Of a DNA stretch of 52,305 nucleotides, positions 35,037 to 44,045 are shown in pieces. The DNA is taken from NCBI GenBank assembly GCA_016873775.1, contig VGWC01000009.1, positions 1 through 52,305 on the forward strand, read 5' to 3'. Below the pieces are notes generated by a model. The model had not been told where the DNA came from and did not search any database. It saw only the letters and a program-made list of their open reading frames with translations. Position 1 is the first letter of the stretch, and each line of letters begins with the position of its first letter. The translations under genes were made by a program, and so were the position numbers. This DNA comes from Ignavibacteria bacterium. GTDB taxonomy: Bacteria; Bacteroidota; Ignavibacteria; UBA10030; F1-140-MAGs086.

Positions 35037-36266
35037 TTACGGCTTCAACAAAATTTTCAATCCATCACCTTCGCGGATGGCTGAAAATGCATCTTCAAAT
35101 TTTTCCAATGGAAATTGATGCGTAATAAATCCGCTCTTCACAAACTTTTTCGCCAATCCTTTCTTGAGCAATTGACGCATCAAATCCCACGACGAAAAAA
35201 CTCTGCGACCAATAATGCCGTGAATTGTTACGCCTTTGAAAATAATATCTTTCGCGAAATCAATTTCCATTTTCCCGAACGGCAAACCGAGCAACGAAAT
35301 CGCGCCGCCGCTTCGCACAATATGAAACGCATCTTCGTACGCTTTGTAACTTCCAGACATTTCGAGAACTGCATCTGCACCGGCATTTTTAGTTTCTCTT
35401 TTGAGTGTTTCGTAAAATAACTTTTTCTCGCTCTCCACAGCAACATCAAAACATGCAGTTGCGCCAAATTCTTTTGCAAGTTTAAAACGTTTTTCCACAA
35501 GTTTTTCGTGGGAAAATTTCCCGTGAGAAATATCGGTAACAAATATTTTCTTCGCTTTACACATCGCAGCAACCGCCGTTGCCATCAATCCCTGCACACC
35601 ACAACCCAACACGACAATTGTTTTTCCCTTCACAGGAACCGATTGGATGGTATGCGTAGCATTTCCGAGCGCATCCATAAACGCAATAACTTCCGGAGGA
35701 ATTTCTCCTTTGCGAAATAAAACAATGTTCTGCATCGGAACAACAACACTTTTCGTAAATGCTCCATCAGCGTGAACGCCTTTAATGACCGTGTTCTGAC
35801 AAACGTGTTGTTCTCCTAATTTACATTGATGACACGTTCCATCGGTAATGTGCATTTCTGCTGAAGAGTAAAAATTATTTTCAAGAAATTTCAAGAAATG
35901 AGCATCACGGTCTTTGAACGGAATTTTTGAATTGTTAAGAGAAAAATCTTTAACAAACTTTTCTTTCCCATATTCGAGTTGAATTTTTTCAAGAAGAAAT
36001 GCTTTCGCTTTTTTCCCTGCGTCAATGATTTGTCCGCAAAACTCGTGACCGATAACAACATTGGAATTTTTCACAACCGACATTTCGCGGCGCAACGAAT
36101 CTTTCGAATTGTAAATGCCGACATCCGTTCCGCAAATCGCACCGTACAGAACACGCAACTTTACATCATGCGGAGAAGTAATTTGCGGTTCCTCGCGTTC
36201 AATCAATTGTACGCCTGTTTTCCAATCTTCGTTTGTTTTAGGAATGGATTTTACTATCGCCTTCAT
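35037..36266 (-). CDS. Threonine 3-dehydrogenase-like zinc alcohol dehydrogenase with insertion
   Basis: 409-residue zinc MDR dehydrogenase, probably oxidising L-threonine to 2-amino-3-oxobutyrate with NAD, inferred chiefly from its place next to kbl. Catalytic-zinc residues are visible (ICGTD, Cys45; GHE, 73-75). The Rossmann motif is GCGVQG (211-216). The structural-zinc loop keeps the spacing of four ligands but has Asp142 for the first, then Cys145, Cys148 and Cys156. Between GHEFCG and that loop is an extra charged segment of about 50 residues (about 85-135), so the protein is about 60 longer than standard Tdh. Other polyol dehydrogenases cannot be excluded. Five bases separate it from the GlmU-like gene. 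Confidence 0.75.
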   Translation of the reverse strand: MKAIVKSIPKTNEDWKTGVQLIEREEPQITSPHDVKLRVLYGAICGTDVGIYNSKDSLRREMSVVKNSNVVIGHEFCGQIIDAGKKAKAFLLEKIQLEYGKEKFVKDFSLNNSKIPFKDRDAHFLKFLENNFYSSAEMHITDGTCHQCKLGEQHVCQNTVIKGVHADGAFTKSVVVPMQNIVLFRKGEIPPEVIAFMDALGNATHTIQSVPVKGKTIVVLGCGVQGLMATAVAAMCKAKKIFVTDISHGKFSHEKLVEKRFKLAKEFGATACFDVAVESEKKLFYETLKRETKNAGADAVLEMSGSYKAYEDAFHIVRSGGAISLLGLPFGKMEIDFAKDIIFKGVTIHGIIGRRVFSSWDLMRQLLKKGLAKKFVKSGFITHQFPLEKFEDAFSAIREGDGLKILLKP

Positions 36267-36271
36267 AAAAA

Positions 36272-37507
36272 TTATTTGCCTCGATTCTTTTTGTTTCTTG
36301 TTGTTTCTAAAAAAATTTGTCTCATTCTTTTCTCGTATTCTTCAGTCATTTCAACGTTCCGCCGTTTCATCACTACACGCGCAGTTTCAATTGCTTTTTG
36401 TATATCGTACGTACGGAATTCGTTTCCACTTCCCCACGAAAAATTTCCAATAAACTTCGGCGGAAAATCTGCACCAAAAACATTGGACGAAATTCCTATC
36501 ACCGTTCCTGTATTCAACATAACATTTATTCCTGTTTTTGCATGATCGCCAATAAGAGAACCGACAAACTGCGAACCACTGTCAATTTCTTTTTTCCCAA
36601 CGTGAACACGAACATTGCCATAATTATTTTTCAAATCGCTCGTGTTTGTGTCTGCGCCAAGATTTACCCAACTTCCAAGAAATGAATGTCCCAAAAATCC
36701 ATCGTGTTGTTTATTAGAATAGGATTGAATGATGCTCGCTTCAACTTCGCCGCCTACTTTACACCATTCACCGATTGAAGTTCCGCCGTAAATTTTCGCT
36801 CCGACTTTAATAAGCGAATTATTTCCAATAAATACAGGCCCAACAATTACTGCATTCGCCATTACCGCGACATTGTCACCAAGAACAATCGCGCCGTGTT
36901 CTGCATCGAGAACAACACCGGGTTTTATTGTGCAATTTTTCCCAACCGAAACATTTACGGAATTGACAACGTGAACTCCTTGGAATTTCCTTGGTTTTCT
37001 CTTTCGTAATATTCGGAAATCATCTTCAATCGCTTGATGATTGTATTGAATAATTTCCCACGGATAAAAGAAAAACTTCGCATCAACATTTATTTTTTTG
37101 GCATCAGAGAATTGTGTTCTGCGACGAATTGCTCTTTTCTTTTTTGGTGAAAATTCCTTTTGCTCAAAATTGAATTTTGCCGCCGCAACATTTCCATCAC
37201 TTATGAACAGAAGTTTTTCTCCTTTTTCGTTTTGAATATTGGAAGCAAGTTCCTTCGTCATTTTTACGCGTGAATTTACGAAAATCAATTCCCTGCTATA
37301 TTTGTTTTCAGAAAAAATTTCTCGTTCCTCTTGCAAGAAAGGACGAACTGCACTTCGGCAAATTACACTCCAGTTTGATTGCGGAAAATGTGAACGTATT
37401 CGTTCTCCGAGCGTTGAACAACCACTTCGAAGTTCGTGAATCGCACGAAAATACACCAGCGGGAAAAAATTTTCTACTGAGTAATCTTCAAATAAAAAAT
37501 AATGCAT
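36272..37507 (-). CDS. Alternative (Bacteroidetes-type) GlmU-like sugar nucleotidyltransferase
   Basis: 411-residue protein of the family annotated as putative sugar nucleotidyltransferase, or alternative bacterial GlmU (UDP-GlcNAc diphosphorylase/GlcN-1-P acetyltransferase). The N-terminus FEDYSVENFFPLVYFRAIHE and the RVKMTKELA and LLFISDGNVAAAK segments are characteristic. After a linker, residues about 180-370 form a left-handed beta-helix of hexapeptide repeats (KPGVVLDAEHGAIVLGD, VIVGPVFIGNNSLI). A Lys/Arg-rich region at 120-130 is unusual. It probably makes UDP-GlcNAc for peptidoglycan and lipid A, but this activity rests on family inference. First gene of the glmU-dehydrogenase-kbl unit. 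Confidence 0.8.
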   Translation of the reverse strand: MHYFLFEDYSVENFFPLVYFRAIHELRSGCSTLGERIRSHFPQSNWSVICRSAVRPFLQEEREIFSENKYSRELIFVNSRVKMTKELASNIQNEKGEKLLFISDGNVAAAKFNFEQKEFSPKKKRAIRRRTQFSDAKKINVDAKFFFYPWEIIQYNHQAIEDDFRILRKRKPRKFQGVHVVNSVNVSVGKNCTIKPGVVLDAEHGAIVLGDNVAVMANAVIVGPVFIGNNSLIKVGAKIYGGTSIGEWCKVGGEVEASIIQSYSNKQHDGFLGHSFLGSWVNLGADTNTSDLKNNYGNVRVHVGKKEIDSGSQFVGSLIGDHAKTGINVMLNTGTVIGISSNVFGADFPPKFIGNFSWGSGNEFRTYDIQKAIETARVVMKRRNVEMTEEYEKRMRQIFLETTRNKKNRGK

Positions 37508-37519
37508 AACGATTTAAAC

Positions 37520-37550
37520 AAAAAAACGGAATGGATATTTTTCCATTCCG
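37520..37550 (-). terminator. Rho-independent terminator behind rpmE
   Basis: Nine-base perfect stem CGGAATGGA (37527-37535) / TCCATTCCG (37542-37550) with a 6-base loop. On the minus strand it is followed by TTTTTTTG. It ends the ribosomal/translation gene block before the GlmU-like gene, whose start lies only 12 bases past the T-run. Confidence 0.88.
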
Positions 37551-37583
37551 CCTGAGAAATTCCATAGTGTTATGTTCGGAAAA

Positions 37584-37799
37584 TTAAACAGTAACTTCCG
37601 GTTTCTTTCCGTATTTTTTGTAATAGCGTTCCACACGACCTTCACTATCAACAATTTTTTGTTCGCCGGTAAAAAACGGATGACAATTGGAACAAATTTC
37701 TACTTTGATATCGCCTGCTGTCGAACGTGTTACAAAGATGTTTCCACACGAGCAAACAACACGTGCCATTTTGTATTTGGGATGAATTCCATGTTTCAT
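37584..37799 (-). CDS. rpmE: 50S ribosomal protein L31 (zinc form)
   Basis: 71 residues starting [10 protein letters not shown]. The zinc ligands of the C+ form are present: Cys pair in VVCSCGN and pair in [16 protein letters not shown]31 bridges the ribosomal subunits. The tail [13 protein letters not shown] is typical. It lies 20 bases after frr and is followed by a strong terminator, so it is the last gene of this transcript. Confidence 0.96.
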   Translation of the reverse strand: MKHGIHPKYKMARVVCSCGNIFVTRSTAGDIKVEICSNCHPFFTGEQKIVDSEGRVERYYKKYGKKPEVTV

Positions 37800-37819
37800 A
37801 AATGAGAGTTCTTTCTATT

Positions 37820-38377
37820 TTAAACTTCGAGTATTTCTTTTTCTTTTTTGACAAGCAACTGGTCTATTTCCGCAATGTGCTTATCCGTCATTTCCTGCAA
37901 TTGATGTTCTCCGCGTTTTCGTTCATCTTCGGAAAAATGTTCTGCTTTTTCAGATTTTTTCAGATGTTCAATCGCATCACGACGAACATTACGAATAGAA
38001 ATTTTTCCTTCTTCTCCGAATTTCTTCGATAATTTCACAAGTTCTTTCCGACGTTCTTCATTCAGCATAGGAATCGGAACGCGTACAATTGTTCCATCGT
38101 TTGCGGGATTAAACCCGAGATTTGCCGCAATAATTGCTTTTTCTATCGTTGCAATCATATTTTTTTCCCACGGTTGTATGGCAATTGTATGAACATCGGG
38201 AATAGAAATATTTGCAACTTGATGTAATGGAACATGCGAACCATAGTAATCAACTTTCACAGCATCAAGAAGTGCAGTTGTTGCTTTTCCCGTACGTATT
38301 TTTATCAATTCAATTCTCGTAACGTCAACGGCTTTGAGCATTTTTTGTTCTGCTTCTATCAAGATTTCTTTTCCCAT
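37820..38377 (-). CDS. frr: Ribosome recycling factor
   Basis: 185-residue factor that splits post-termination ribosomes with EF-G. It has the family features: IRTGKATTALLDAVKVDYYG, PLHQVANISIPD, IQPWEKNMI, and a C-terminal helical region with RRELVKLSKKFGEEGKISIRN and IRNVRRDA. An AGGAG site precedes the ATG. It sits in the conserved order rpsB-tsf-pyrH-frr, 12 bases after pyrH. Confidence 0.97.
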   Translation of the reverse strand: MGKEILIEAEQKMLKAVDVTRIELIKIRTGKATTALLDAVKVDYYGSHVPLHQVANISIPDVHTIAIQPWEKNMIATIEKAIIAANLGFNPANDGTIVRVPIPMLNEERRKELVKLSKKFGEEGKISIRNVRRDAIEHLKKSEKAEHFSEDERKRGEHQLQEMTDKHIAEIDQLLVKKEKEILEV

Positions 38378-38389
38378 ATTGAACTACTC

Positions 38390-39148
38390 CTAATGTGCTT
38401 GGTCATCATAATAGACAGGAACATCGAGTGCAACACGTGTGCCAATATTTTCACCAATAATCGTGCGGCGCAAGTTTCCTTTTTGTGTAATATTGAAAAC
38501 AATAATCGGCAGTTTGTTTTCTCTACATAATGTTATTGCCGTCATATCCATCACTTCTAAATCGCGTTTTATTACATCAAGAAACGAGATTTCATCAAAT
38601 CGAAACGCTGTTGGGTCTTTTTCCGGGTCAACGTTATAAACGCCATCGACACGCGTGCCTTTTAAAATCACGTCTGCATGAACTTCTGCTGCGCGCAATG
38701 CTGCTGCCGTATCCGTTGTAAAGTACGGACTTCCTGTCCCTGCGCCAAAAATTACCACGCGTTTTTTTTCCATATGACGAATTGCGCGGCGGCGAATATA
38801 GGGTTCTGCAACTTTGTCCATATTTACAGCACTCATTAAGCGCGTAAAGATTCCTAATTTTTCCAACGCACTTTGTAATGCAAGAGAATTTATCATCGTC
38901 GCCAGCATTCCCATCGTATCTCCTGTTACTTCATCTATGCCATCCAGAGAATTTTTCGAGCCGCGATAAATATTTCCACCACCAATAACAATACAGATTT
39001 CAATTCCTAAATCGTGCGCTTCTTTTATTTCATTTGCATAGAATCGCAACATTTGCGAATCAATACCATATTTTTTTTCACCCATCAATGATTCGCCACT
39101 GAGTTTGAGTAAAATACGTTTAAAGCGGGGAGTTCTTGACGACATCAA
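38390..39148 (-). CDS. pyrH: UMP kinase
   Basis: Hexameric bacterial UMP kinase of the amino-acid-kinase fold, making UDP. 252 residues with [61 protein letters not shown] and [15 protein letters not shown]. Allosteric control by GTP and UTP is normal for the family. Six bases separate it from tsf. Confidence 0.97.
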   Translation of the reverse strand: MMSSRTPRFKRILLKLSGESLMGEKKYGIDSQMLRFYANEIKEAHDLGIEICIVIGGGNIYRGSKNSLDGIDEVTGDTMGMLATMINSLALQSALEKLGIFTRLMSAVNMDKVAEPYIRRRAIRHMEKKRVVIFGAGTGSPYFTTDTAAALRAAEVHADVILKGTRVDGVYNVDPEKDPTAFRFDEISFLDVIKRDLEVMDMTAITLCRENKLPIIVFNITQKGNLRRTIIGENIGTRVALDVPVYYDDQAH

Positions 39149-39154
39149 CGATTG

Positions 39155-39760
39155 CTATGCTTGTCCGTCTTCTCCAAGATGAAATCGGATAAAACGTTTC
39201 ACTGAAATATTTTCTCCTGTTTTTGCAATGGTTTCCGTAATTAAATCTTTAACACTCTTCCCCGGATCTTTAACATACGATTGCTCAAAAAGGCAAACAT
39301 CTTGATAAAATTTGTCCAATTTCCCTTGCGCTATTCTTTCGACAACTTGTTCGGGTTTCCCATCGCTTCTCGCGAGGGAACGATAAATTTCCAATTCTTT
39401 TTCGACGAGTTCTTTATCAACTTGTTCGCGGGTGATAAATCTTGGACTCATTGCCGCTATTTGCATCGCAAGTTCACGAGCGAGTGATTTGAAATCGTCG
39501 GTTTTTGCAACAAAATCCGTTTCGCAATTGAGTTCAACCATCGAACCAAGCCGAGCTCCAGTATGAATATACGATTCTACAATACCCTGGTTGGTCGCGC
39601 GTCCAATTCGTTTTTCTGCCGATGCCGCTCCTTGTTTTCGTAGCAATTCTATTGCTTTTTCAATATTTCCATCAGTTTCTTCAAGCGCTTTTCGGCAATC
39701 CATCATTCCGGTGCCGGTTTTCTCCCGAAGTTTTTTTACATCTTCTGCTTTTATTGCCAT
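39155..39760 (-). CDS. tsf: Translation elongation factor Ts
   Basis: Nucleotide exchange factor for EF-Tu, 201 residues. The N-terminal UBA-like domain reads KKLREKTGTGMMDCRKALEE; the core has ELNCETDFVAKTDDFKSLA. The protein is of the short class with a single core subdomain set, ending KTGENISVKRFIRFHLGE. It is 6 bases after rpsB in the usual order. Confidence 0.97.
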   Translation of the reverse strand: MAIKAEDVKKLREKTGTGMMDCRKALEETDGNIEKAIELLRKQGAASAEKRIGRATNQGIVESYIHTGARLGSMVELNCETDFVAKTDDFKSLARELAMQIAAMSPRFITREQVDKELVEKELEIYRSLARSDGKPEQVVERIAQGKLDKFYQDVCLFEQSYVKDPGKSVKDLITETIAKTGENISVKRFIRFHLGEDGQA

Positions 39761-39766
39761 AAAAAA

Positions 39767-40588
39767 TTATGCTCTGTTTTCAGTTCTTTTTCTTTGAATA
39801 CGTTGCTTGCGTTTAGGACGTTCCGGCTCGTGTTTTTCTTCTCCCGGCGGCGTTGGTTCTTCTTCTTTCATTGCTTGTTCAGCATCTTTCATCACTTGCA
39901 TTGCATATACTTCTTTTCCTTCAATAACTGCATCGGCAACCGTTTCCGAAATAAGTTGTATGGATTTAACAGCATCGTCATTGGCTGGAATTGGATAATC
40001 AACAATGGATGGATCTGTATTCGTATCAACGATTGCGAACACAGGAATTGCCAATCGCTTTGCTTCTAACACCGATATCAATTCTTTCTTAATATCAACT
40101 ACAAACAATGCCCCAGGTAATCGAACCATATCTGCAATTCCTGAAAGCGTTGTTTCCAGTTTTTGTCGTTCACGTGAAATAATGAGGATTTCCTTTTTGG
40201 TAATCTTGTCATACGTTCCGTCCGTTTCCATTTTGACTAGATTATTTAACCGTTTTACGCTTCTGCGAATTGTTACAAAGTTTGTTAGAAGTCCACCAAG
40301 CCAACGATCAACAATATAAAATTCGTTGCAACGTTTTGCTTCTGTTTCAATAATTGATTTTGCTTGTTTTTTCGTACCAATAAAAAGAATGCGTTTCCCT
40401 TCGCTGGAAAGTTTTGTCAGTTCATCGCAAGCAATCTCAATTAAGTCTTGAGTTTTCTTTAAGTCGAGAAGGTGAATTCCGTTTTTTTCCATAAAAATAT
40501 ATGGCTTCATTTTCGGATTCCAACGGCGAGTAATATGCCCAAAATGCGCCCCCGCATCAAGCAATTCCGTGAGTTCTACTCGTGGCAT
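39767..40588 (-). CDS. rpsB: 30S ribosomal protein S2
   Basis: 273 residues with the S2 motifs LLDAGAHFGHITRRWNPKM, IFMEKNGIHLLDLKKT, RWLGGLLTNFVTI and the Asp-containing VVDTNTDPSIVDYPIPANDD. The last 40 residues are an extra charged tail, rich in Glu/Pro, then Lys/Arg (KPKRKQRIQRKRT-like), likely flexible on the ribosome surface. An AGGA ribosome site lies ahead of the ATG. A 185-base leader separates it from rpsI. Confidence 0.97.
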   Translation of the reverse strand: MPRVELTELLDAGAHFGHITRRWNPKMKPYIFMEKNGIHLLDLKKTQDLIEIACDELTKLSSEGKRILFIGTKKQAKSIIETEAKRCNEFYIVDRWLGGLLTNFVTIRRSVKRLNNLVKMETDGTYDKITKKEILIISRERQKLETTLSGIADMVRLPGALFVVDIKKELISVLEAKRLAIPVFAIVDTNTDPSIVDYPIPANDDAVKSIQLISETVADAVIEGKEVYAMQVMKDAEQAMKEEEPTPPGEEKHEPERPKRKQRIQRKRTENRA

Positions 40589-40629
40589 TATATGTGTTCC
40601 TAAAAGTTTTAGTGTGTGTAGTTATTTTT

Positions 40630-40651
40630 GCAATCCTAAAATTAGGAATGC
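40630..40651 (-). promoter_or_regulatory. Hairpin in the rpsB leader
   Basis: GCAATCCTAA (40630-40639) and TTAGGAATGC (40642-40651) form a near-perfect stem about 40 bases ahead of the S2 start. There is no T-run after it on the minus strand, so it does not look like a terminator. A leader structure for S2 autoregulation is possible but not shown. Confidence 0.3.
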
Positions 40652-40773
40652 AAACCGCTACGTTCGTCTTGTCTTTTTGAGGTCGCGATTATTCTGTGAA
40701 AACAATCGGGACACTTTCAAAAAAATCAGAACGTATGTGAATTAAAAAATTGTGAATAAAAAAAATTCTAAAA

Positions 40774-41160
40774 TTATCGCTTCGAAAACTGGTATCTTTT
40801 TCGAGCGCCGGGACGTCCATATTTCTTCCGTTCTACCATTCTCGGATCTCGCGTAAGCAGTCCAAATGAACGCAACGTTGTTCTCAACGATTCGTCTTGA
40901 GCAACAAGCGCACGAGAAACCGCTAAGCGTGCGGCTTCCACTTGACCGGTAACTCCACCGCCTTGGACGTTGATTACAACATCAAATTTCCCTTCACTTT
41001 CCGTTACCATTAAAGGAAATTTCACCTGATGTTGTAACGTATCAAGCGGAAAATATTTATTCAATGGATTTCGATTGATGGTAACTGTTCCGTTGCCAGA
41101 AATTAGATAGACGCGAGCGACGGATGTTTTTCTTCTCCCGATAAAAATTGTGTGTTGCAT
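40774..41160 (-). CDS. rpsI: 30S ribosomal protein S9
   Basis: 128 residues. Motifs GRRKTSVARVYL, VQGGGVTGQVEAARLAVSRAL and the conserved basic tail ending RKKYGRPGARKRYQFSKR, which reaches the P-site tRNA. It follows rplM by 9 bases in the conserved L13-S9 pair. Confidence 0.97.
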   Translation of the reverse strand: MQHTIFIGRRKTSVARVYLISGNGTVTINRNPLNKYFPLDTLQHQVKFPLMVTESEGKFDVVINVQGGGVTGQVEAARLAVSRALVAQDESLRTTLRSFGLLTRDPRMVERKKYGRPGARKRYQFSKR

Positions 41161-41169
41161 TTTCTTTTC

Positions 41170-41628
41170 TTAAAATGTTAGTGGTTCTGGTTTTTGTGCC
41201 TGATGAGGATGTTCCGAACCTCGATATACTTTCAACTTCATTGCTATTCTTTTTCCTAACCGATTATGAGGTATCATTCCACGTACTGCTGTTTCGATAA
41301 CAGATTCAGGTTTATTTTTTAATAATGTTGATGCTTTTTCCCATTTTGCTCCCCCTGGATAACCCGTATAGTGAAAATATTTTTTCAATTCCTTTCGTTT
41401 GCCGGTGAGTTGAACATTTGCAGCATTTACAACTATAACAAAATCTCCACAATCTGCATTAGGAGTAAAAGTTGGTTTGTGCTTTCCACGCAAGATATGT
41501 GCAACTCGACTCGCAATTCGACCAAGCGTTTTACCTCCTGCATCTACGAGATACCATTTTTTAGTTATTTCTGTTTCTTTGAAAAAGTGTGTTTGCTTTT
41601 GTATGATAGACACTGAATTACATTCCAA
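41170..41628 (-). CDS. rplM: 50S ribosomal protein L13
   Basis: 152 residues. The core begins KKWYLVDAGGKTLGRIASRVAHILRGK and includes DCGDFVIVVNAANVQLTGKR and VRGMIPHNRLGKRIAMKLKVYRG. The start at 41628 gives about 22 residues before the core (MECNSVSIIQKQTHF), longer than in E. coli but similar to Bacteroidetes L13. It is the first gene of the ribosomal block, 60 bases from the flippase gene. Confidence 0.95.
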   Translation of the reverse strand: MECNSVSIIQKQTHFFKETEITKKWYLVDAGGKTLGRIASRVAHILRGKHKPTFTPNADCGDFVIVVNAANVQLTGKRKELKKYFHYTGYPGGAKWEKASTLLKNKPESVIETAVRGMIPHNRLGKRIAMKLKVYRGSEHPHQAQKPEPLTF

Positions 41629-41688
41629 TTAGTAAAAAAATCGGCGTAAAATTTAGAGATAAAATTCGAATTGGCAAAATACGCACCG

Positions 41689-43182
41689 TTATTCTACTGT
41701 GGTAAAATCATTTTTGGCTGAATGCTTCTGAAATGATTGAAAGATTGATTTCGTTTTTTGAAGTTCTGATTGTTCAAAAAATTTCAATCCGTACAACACT
41801 ATGAAAAAAAATAATAGCAAAGTTAATTTTAGAACGATTTGAAAACTTGCGTTAGCGAATAATAAATAAAGTATAAAACTTATAAAGCCCGCAATCGTAA
41901 TTTTTAATATGCGAGCATTTTCATATTGAATCGGATAAAATTTCTGAACGATGAAAGACAACACTGATACCATTACAAAATAACTGAAAAATGTGGCCCA
42001 TGCTGCACCAGTAATTCCGTACAAAGGAATCAAGAGAACATTTGCACCAACATTCACTCCTGCGCCAAGAAACGTAATAGGAGGAAGCCATTGCGTTTTT
42101 TTTTCGATATATATTCCTGCAACTATATTACCAGAAATTCCTAAACACAAATACGCAATCAATACAATGGGAACGATGGATAATCCGTTCCAATAATTCG
42201 GATGAATGAGATAATGCCCGAAGAACTGAATTTGAACGATATCGCCGATAAAAAAAGAGACAACAAGAAAAATCAATGTCATAAACAAAAAGAAATATGT
42301 AAGAATTCGTGCAAATAATTCTTTCGCAAGTTCATCTTTCGCGTGTGAAAGAAAAAAAGGGCGCCATGCATAATCGAATACCGAAACAACGAGCATCATT
42401 ACGATTCCCAAACGATAATTCGCTTGATAAATTCCTACGGTTGCATCATCGGTTAAAGCGCGGAGGATCGGTCTATCAACAACTTGCACCATCATAGTCG
42501 CAATTCCTGCCGGAACATACGGCAAACCGAATTTCAACAATGCTTGGTATAATGAAAATGAAATTGTTTTTGTGAAGTTTTTTATAATTGTCGGAAGTAA
42601 AAAGAGAAAAGTAAGTATTGATGCTACCAAATTGCTGATAAAAATTCCTTCTATTCCGTAATGATACTTCACAAGTAATAGTACATTCAATGAAACAGTA
42701 ATAGCAACATTCAAAAATTTTATCGTTGCAAATGATTTTGCTTTGCGCTCCATTCGTAACGATGCGAAAGGAATTATTGCAAGTGTATCAAAAAAAATAA
42801 TCCACGAAGCGTAATGAATTATCGAAATGTGTTGAGAAGGAATGGAAATTGTTTGCGCAATCGGAGTAGAAAAAATTACCAGTAATACTGAAAAGAAAAT
42901 TGAAGAACAGAATAATGAAAGAAATGGCGTAGTAAAATTTTGTTCCTTCCCCCCTATTTCCAATGAAGATGAATAACGAAAATATGCTGACTCCATTCCA
43001 AAACCGTACACGACATTTAAGAAAGCAATCAGTGAAAATACATACGAAACAACTCCATATTCACCAGGAGAAAGAACATTCGTGTAAAAAGGAACAAGAA
43101 GAAATGTAAGGAATCTTCCGAGAATTGTGCTTACACCATAAATTGCAGTATCCGAGGCGAGAAGTTTTATTTTGTCAAACAT
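41689..43182 (-). CDS. Polysaccharide flippase (MOP/Wzx-like)
   Basis: 497-residue inner-membrane protein with about 12-14 helices. The N-terminus (SDTAIYGVSTILGRFLTFLLVPFYTNVLSPGEYGVVS) is typical of the polysaccharide_synt/oligosaccharide flippase branch of the MOP superfamily. GFGMESAYFRYSS and the central YVPAGIATMMVQVVDRPIL are also characteristic. It would move undecaprenyl-linked glycan across the inner membrane. It overlaps nadC by one base (TGATG), so the two are translationally coupled, though glycan genes lie further upstream. Glycan identity is unknown. Confidence 0.88.
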   Translation of the reverse strand: MFDKIKLLASDTAIYGVSTILGRFLTFLLVPFYTNVLSPGEYGVVSYVFSLIAFLNVVYGFGMESAYFRYSSSLEIGGKEQNFTTPFLSLFCSSIFFSVLLVIFSTPIAQTISIPSQHISIIHYASWIIFFDTLAIIPFASLRMERKAKSFATIKFLNVAITVSLNVLLLVKYHYGIEGIFISNLVASILTFLFLLPTIIKNFTKTISFSLYQALLKFGLPYVPAGIATMMVQVVDRPILRALTDDATVGIYQANYRLGIVMMLVVSVFDYAWRPFFLSHAKDELAKELFARILTYFFLFMTLIFLVVSFFIGDIVQIQFFGHYLIHPNYWNGLSIVPIVLIAYLCLGISGNIVAGIYIEKKTQWLPPITFLGAGVNVGANVLLIPLYGITGAAWATFFSYFVMVSVLSFIVQKFYPIQYENARILKITIAGFISFILYLLFANASFQIVLKLTLLLFFFIVLYGLKFFEQSELQKTKSIFQSFQKHSAKNDFTTVE

Positions 43183-44042
43183 CAGTTCACAATTTCCAAC
43201 GAGATATCAAGTGCTTTAACCGAATGCGTTAACGCACCAATAGAAATACAATCAACGCCCGTTTCTGCAATTGACCGTACATTTTCCATTGAAACATTTC
43301 CCGATGCTTCAACTTCAACGGAATGATGTATTCGCTCAACAGCAATGTTCATTTCAGGAAGAGAAAAGTTATCCAGCATAATACGATGAATATTTTCCTT
43401 GTATTGCAATGCTTCCATTACTTCATCAATATTTTTAGTTTCAACTTCAATCGTTAATCGCATCTTTTGCAATGAAAGAAATTCCAAACATTTCTCAATC
43501 GCAAAACCAATTCCACCGGCAGCGGCAATGTGATTATCCTTTATCAACACCATGTCATCCAAACCGAAGCGATGATTTATTCCTCCGCCGATTTTCACTG
43601 CAAGTTTATCAAGTATGCGAATATTAGGAACAGTTTTTCTTGTGTCCGTAATTTTTGCGTTTGTACCATCAACCGCTTTCACAAATTTTCTTGTGAGTGT
43701 TGCAATACCGCTCATTCGTTGAAGAAAATTCAGCGCTGTTCTTTCCGCTCGAATTATATTTGCTAACGAACCGTATATCGTTGCTACAGTGATTCCGTTG
43801 GCAACGATATCTCCATCGAAATAATTTTTGTGAAAAACTATTTCGTTATCCATCGTTTGAAAAACGAATTCTGCAATTTCAATTCCTGCAAGAATACCAT
43901 TTTCTTTAATAAGTATTTCGGCTTTGCCTATCGTGTTTTCAGGAATTATCGCTGATGTCGTAACATCACCAAGTCCAACATCTTCATACAACGCTTGTTC
44001 AATGATACGCGTAATACGATTATCGTAAAGAAAAGAATTCAT
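43182..44042 (-). CDS. nadC: Nicotinate-nucleotide pyrophosphorylase (carboxylating)
   Basis: Quinolinate phosphoribosyltransferase of de novo NAD synthesis, 286 residues. Motifs include EDVGLGDVTTSAIIP, RAERTALNFLQRMSGIATLT, ITDTRKTVPNIRILDKLAVKIGGG with the substrate-binding Arg/Lys, LIKDNHIAAAG and VEASGNVSMENV. No nadA or nadB is nearby. Three bases separate it from the thioesterase gene, and it is coupled to the flippase gene behind. Confidence 0.96.
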   Translation of the reverse strand: MNSFLYDNRITRIIEQALYEDVGLGDVTTSAIIPENTIGKAEILIKENGILAGIEIAEFVFQTMDNEIVFHKNYFDGDIVANGITVATIYGSLANIIRAERTALNFLQRMSGIATLTRKFVKAVDGTNAKITDTRKTVPNIRILDKLAVKIGGGINHRFGLDDMVLIKDNHIAAAGGIGFAIEKCLEFLSLQKMRLTIEVETKNIDEVMEALQYKENIHRIMLDNFSLPEMNIAVERIHHSVEVEASGNVSMENVRSIAETGVDCISIGALTHSVKALDISLEIVN

Positions 44043-44045
44043 CCT

